A stretch of DNA of 64,000 nucleotides from Rotaria socialis (lineage: Eukaryota; Rotifera; Eurotatoria; Philodinida; Philodinidae): positions 1 to 64,000 of the forward strand of contig CAJNYU010002368.1 in the NCBI GenBank assembly GCA_905331475.1, given 5' to 3'. Both the position numbers and the translations under genes were made by a program. Shown in pieces: positions 60,831-64,000 of this stretch. Position 1 is the first letter of the stretch. Each line of letters opens with the position of its first letter. The notes under the pieces are model-generated. The model worked only from the letters and a program-made list of their open reading frames with translations, ran no database searches and was not told the DNA's origin.

Positions 60831-61289
60831 TTAATTTTTTTCAATGCTTACAATTTTGTATTGAACTCCATTGATAATAACCACTGATCCATCTAGACTA
60901 CTGGCATCTAGTTGGCTACTTGATGAGTTTGTATCATCAGTTGTATTAATTGTTAATATTGGTTTTGCTGCAATTTCTTTCGGTTCTTCTCTTGATTGAG
61001 TTGATGATATTGTTGATTCCGATGTTGTTCTTGTTTCATTTGATTGCATTTGATCGATGTCGATTCCAGTATGTTGTTTAAATAAATCTCGTAATTGATC
61101 ATATTCTTGTTTTAATGTTTCTAAGTTCTTGTGTAATTTTGTATTATCTTGTTCTAATTGATCAATCGATTCCATAGTTTCTTCGTGTTCACGACGCGAT
61201 TTTGCACGCGATTTTTTAACGCTATTATTATTTCGTGTGCGCAATTGTTTATAACGTGGATCTGCACGTTGAACACTTCGGCGTTGCAT
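60831..61289 (-). CDS. bZIP transcription factor, C/EBP-gamma-like
   Basis: 152 residues, single exon. The basic region is at 12-34 (RYKQLRTRNNNSVKKSRAKS, then RRE), with the N..V..SR core and the RERNN.AVKKSR order typical of C/EBP proteins. It is followed by a leucine zipper with Leu at 45, 52, 59 and 66. The piece LRDLFKQHTG closely resembles the end of the vertebrate C/EBP-gamma zipper (LKDLFLEHA). The bZIP lies at the very N-terminus with no upstream activation domain, like C/EBP-gamma or a dominant modulator. The C-terminal half is Ser/Thr-rich and ends GVQYKIVSIEKN. Nuclear DNA-binding dimer. On the minus strand a TTGCTTTTAG acceptor lies about 23 nt before the ATG. Confidence 0.85.
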   Translation of the reverse strand: MQRRSVQRADPRYKQLRTRNNNSVKKSRAKSRREHEETMESIDQLEQDNTKLHKNLETLKQEYDQLRDLFKQHTGIDIDQMQSNETRTTSESTISSTQSREEPKEIAAKPILTINTTDDTNSSSSQLDASSLDGSVVIINGVQYKIVSIEKN

Positions 61290-61498
61290 TATTTTGATTA
61301 CGAATCGTCACTAAAAGCAATTAAACAATAACTTCTTACTAAGAAGTTCCTAGTTTAAGATTTGATTTGATTGTAAGTTGGATGGATGATGACAGATCAA
61401 ATTTGATTGGATTATAATGACGCATGAATTATATGGAAATATTTGAACGAATTAAAATTATTATTAGATTCTCTTCGCTATAAGTATTGTCTATTATG
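61290..61498. other. 5' flank of the bZIP gene
   Basis: 210 bp, AT-rich, with the acceptor-like TTTTAG described for the bZIP start. Confidence 0.4.
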
Positions 61499-61798
61499 TT
61501 ACAAAGGTAGATCATTGATTTCGATGAACTTCAATTTCAGCTGAAAAAGATTTTGAAGCAAAAAATCATATTCGTCGTTTAGTGACATCTTTAAGACTTG
61601 ATAAATATATTTTAGTATCCTTATTGAAAACCTAATATTCATTATAGGAGAATAAATCAGCAGTAACTTTTTGAACTGAACGAACATGAATCATCTTCTA
61701 TTTTCCAAATCCATCAATCAGCAGTAAAACTGTAGCATTAAATCGAATAATGCATTGTTCTGGCATTTTGCAACGAAATTACTTTCGGCTTGTGCTTG
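61499..61798 (-). pseudogene. Decayed coding remnant, possibly a nuclear-receptor ligand-binding domain
   Basis: After a CTGTTGTAG acceptor the minus strand reads QAQAESNFVAKCQNNALFDL, MLQFYC, stop, LMDLENRR, stop, then FMFVQFKKLLLIYSP, ILKYIYQVLKMSLNDEYDFL and LQNLFQLKLKFIEINDLPL before a TAA at 61499. The order FKKLLLIYSP, then a long helix, then LLQNLFQLK...FIEINDL resembles helices 7-10 of nuclear-receptor ligand-binding domains (compare ALLLFSP and LLLRLP.LR). Both internal stops are TGA. I did not find a matching zinc-finger exon upstream, so the family call is tentative. Confidence 0.35.
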
Positions 61799-63091
61799 CT
61801 ACAACAGAGAAAGAAACAACTCACTCGTCTAATCATGCACTTCGTTAAGAAAAACAAGTTTTTAAAAACACCTATTATTAGTTTTGTTTGTTCTCAACCC
61901 GTCTATATCTTGATGTAAGTTACAACGTATGATGTTGCGTATCTATCACGATCCATACTTATGATGTGAATTTAATAAATTAACTCGGTAGTAAACTTTC
62001 AGATCAGAATAACACCTTAACTTAAAATTGAAAAATGACTGACTATCTTTGTGTTTTTTTCATTAGAGTAATTTAAGTATACCAGAGATTAAATATCAAT
62101 TATATCTTTATAAGATGTGCTACATAAATTAGTGATAAATAAATATTTCTAAAATATTCCGTGCGATAGAAGAGCGGTTCGGAACAATAATGTGTCAAAG
62201 TTTAGAAAAGCAGACTTTTTTAATCAATCAATTTACTAACAAATCATAAATCGATTCAATTCATTTAATTACACTAATTTATACCTAATTTTAGGGCTAG
62301 GAATAGATAAATCTTATAAAATGAAGTTAGCATTCTTTTTGAACTTTTGAAAATCCGGAAAATCTGTATTCAATTCTTCTAAAATCTTTTGGCTTCACTT
62401 TTTCAAAACTAGTCTATATTATAAATATGTAGAGTTGCAAATAAAAGGAGACGTGAATTTCTCTACGAGCAGACAGCTTCCAGTTGAACGATCATGAATA
62501 ATATTCTCTATAAATAATATTTTGCCAGTTTTCTAATCTGTTGCAAATTTCATGCCACACTCGTTTACAATTTTTTTTCAAATTCTGAATCAGAATTGAA
62601 TTACCTTGAAAAATAAATGTTCCAGATAAGACATAATCAGAAGTATTCCATGATTCATTGAATTTAAAAGTAACATTTTTTGCGAGTTATTTTGGTTGTC
62701 AATGTCTGTTTATTGTTGACTGATTTGTAAAGCAGAATAGTTGTATATTATTCAACTGAAAGAATTTCAATAATTAAATGCTTTTTTTTATTAGCAAAAT
62801 CACTGGTGGCCGTATAGGTCCTAACAGTACGAAATAATGGTGAGGGCGAGAAAGCATCAGTGATGAAGAAAAAAGAAAAAAGAGATAGATAAAGTTACAG
62901 AAAACAGAAGGTACCGGTAGATGGAACGAATTAAATGTTAAAGCATGTCTTTTGAATAGATGGTATTGTTTTTGATTGAATTGAACTTCTATCAATTGAA
63001 TTATGCAAAAATAAAAAATGCAGATATCAAATAGTATTGATTAAGTGAAACAAAAGTTCATTAGTATGATTTAAATCATGTGAAAATTATT
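61799..63091. other. AT-rich spacer
   Basis: 1.3 kb. Possibly contains 5' parts of the remnant at 61499, but I could not identify any. Otherwise nothing recognised. Confidence 0.45.
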
Positions 63092-63814
63092 TTAAGATGG
63101 TAAATAAGATGATTTCACATCAAAATTAAAATAGCTATCTGGAAATGGTTCATTTTTAAGTGTATAATGCCACCATTCTCTTTCATAATTAATAAAGCCA
63201 ACTTTTTCCATTAAATCTTTGAACAACATTCTCATTTGTTGATGATCTTTATTAACAAGTGTACTATTTGTATGCGATGCTTCATCAAGTAAATCAAATG
63301 AGGAACCCATATCAACAGTTCCATCGTCTAAAAATAAAATAGTTGAATTATCGTTTAGAACTCTTTTTATTGGTACTAAAGGATTTAATAAACATTTTCC
63401 AATTTGAATTAGAGTTAAATCAATTGTACTTCCTCTTGTATGGCCAGATTTTTTAGCAATATATCCCAAATCAAATGCATCTTCTTTATTGATACGAGGA
63501 TAATAGTGATCTTTTTTTATTTGAGAATCATTCGGATCTTCACTCCACTTAATAAAGTGATCAACACTTTTCTGTGGACGATAACTATCATAAATAACTA
63601 ATTGATAACCATGTTCCTTAGCCAATTGTTGTGCTTGTTTTAAAGCTAATGCAGCTGTTTCTGTCATAATCGATACATTTGTGTAGTAACCATTAACAAT
63701 ACATCCTACGAAATTTTCTTCAGTTGCATACCGTAAACTAACTTGAATGTCAGGTATGATTTCATGTAAATAGACAAAACCTGGTGGTAATTTTTCCGAC
63801 AAAGAAGACATCAT
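63092..63814 (-). CDS. VanX/DdpX-like D-alanyl-D-alanine dipeptidase
   Basis: 240 residues, no intron. All hallmarks of the zinc peptidase family M15D are present: YDSYRPQ (catalytic Arg 79), SGHTRGSTIDLT with zinc ligands His 125 and Asp 132, and EREWWHYTL giving the catalytic Glu 213 and third zinc ligand His 216. Length and order match bacterial VanX/DdpX (about 200-240 residues). The enzyme hydrolyses D-Ala-D-Ala, known in bacteria from peptidoglycan turnover and glycopeptide resistance. There is no signal peptide, so a cytosolic protein. Codon use and composition match the neighbours, so it looks long resident and not contaminating. Animals do not make D-Ala-D-Ala; a role in using dietary bacterial wall dipeptides is an inference. 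Start: the first of two adjacent Met codons was kept. Confidence 0.92.
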   Translation of the reverse strand: MMSSLSEKLPPGFVYLHEIIPDIQVSLRYATEENFVGCIVNGYYTNVSIMTETAALALKQAQQLAKEHGYQLVIYDSYRPQKSVDHFIKWSEDPNDSQIKKDHYYPRINKEDAFDLGYIAKKSGHTRGSTIDLTLIQIGKCLLNPLVPIKRVLNDNSTILFLDDGTVDMGSSFDLLDEASHTNSTLVNKDHQQMRMLFKDLMEKVGFINYEREWWHYTLKNEPFPDSYFNFDVKSSYLPS

Positions 63815-64000
63815 TTATTTAGACAAAAAAAAAGAAGTATGACTTTAAACATTCGAAACTTTTGTTTTACCTCTTTTCTATTCTGCAACATTTTATCTCG
63901 TCTTCATGTGTCAGGTTGCATGTATATTACATATTGATAGAAGAGCAACGTTTTTAATCTACCATTTTTTCTTTTCGCTGTGTATTTCTTATATTGTTTT
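63815..64000. other. 5' flank of the dipeptidase gene
   Basis: 186 bp to the window end, pyrimidine-rich on the minus strand just before the ATG, but no clear AG acceptor. Confidence 0.4.

Overview
The window is eukaryotic nuclear DNA, roughly 70% A+T, with small exons, mostly short GT-AG introns (about 60-100 nt, a few of several hundred) and wide gene-poor spacers. The gene mix fits a bdelloid rotifer, probably a Rotaria-like species. It combines ordinary metazoan genes (BCL7, C/EBP-like bZIP, nuclear receptor, SAPCD2-like, GAPDH, rhodopsin-family GPCRs) with intact genes of bacterial type (a VanX-like D-Ala-D-Ala dipeptidase and a YoaK/DUF1275 membrane protein). Many first exons also have a 3' splice acceptor just before the ATG, as expected with spliced-leader trans-splicing. 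The taxon is an inference from content; no marker sequence fixes the species.

Layout. 0-4 kb: a decayed GPCR gene (+), a BCL7-type chromatin protein (-) and a hAT-type MITE upstream of it. 8.7-15 kb: a four-exon proline-rich protein followed by two paralogous cysteine-rich PH-like proteins, all on +. 17.5-18.7 kb: a SAPCD2-like protein. 22.3-23.7 kb: an eight-exon GAPDH. 24.4-26.7 kb: two non-autonomous DNA elements. 29.4-32.4 kb: the YoaK-like transporter and a secreted, probably GPI-anchored protein. 33.0-34.4 kb (-): an opsin-like GPCR pseudogene split by a 228-bp hAT MITE. 34.7-35.3 kb: a Kelch scrap and a GC-rich inverted-repeat element. 41 kb (-): a small secreted cysteine-rich protein. 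45.2-47.2 kb: a nuclear receptor with one in-frame TGA. 47.5-48.9 kb: a 1.37-kb hAT-like element with long terminal inverted repeats. 51.5-52.0 kb: a foldback element. 52-58.5 kb: gene-poor and rich in CT/GA and AT microsatellites. 58.5-60.4 kb: weak exon candidates around a 237-base assembly gap. 60.8-63.8 kb (-): a C/EBP-like bZIP, a decayed coding remnant and the VanX-like gene.

The genes do not form one pathway. The main theme is receptor decay beside intact housekeeping and acquired genes: two GPCR pseudogenes, one nuclear receptor with a nonsense codon and a possible second nuclear-receptor remnant. Small non-autonomous DNA transposons supply most local GC peaks and inverted repeats. 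The strongest single observation is the opsin-like pseudogene: an 8-bp target duplication flanks the MITE, and virtual removal of the MITE gives a continuous TM5-TM6 loop reading frame. Its TM7 also has Ile where opsins carry the retinal-binding Lys.
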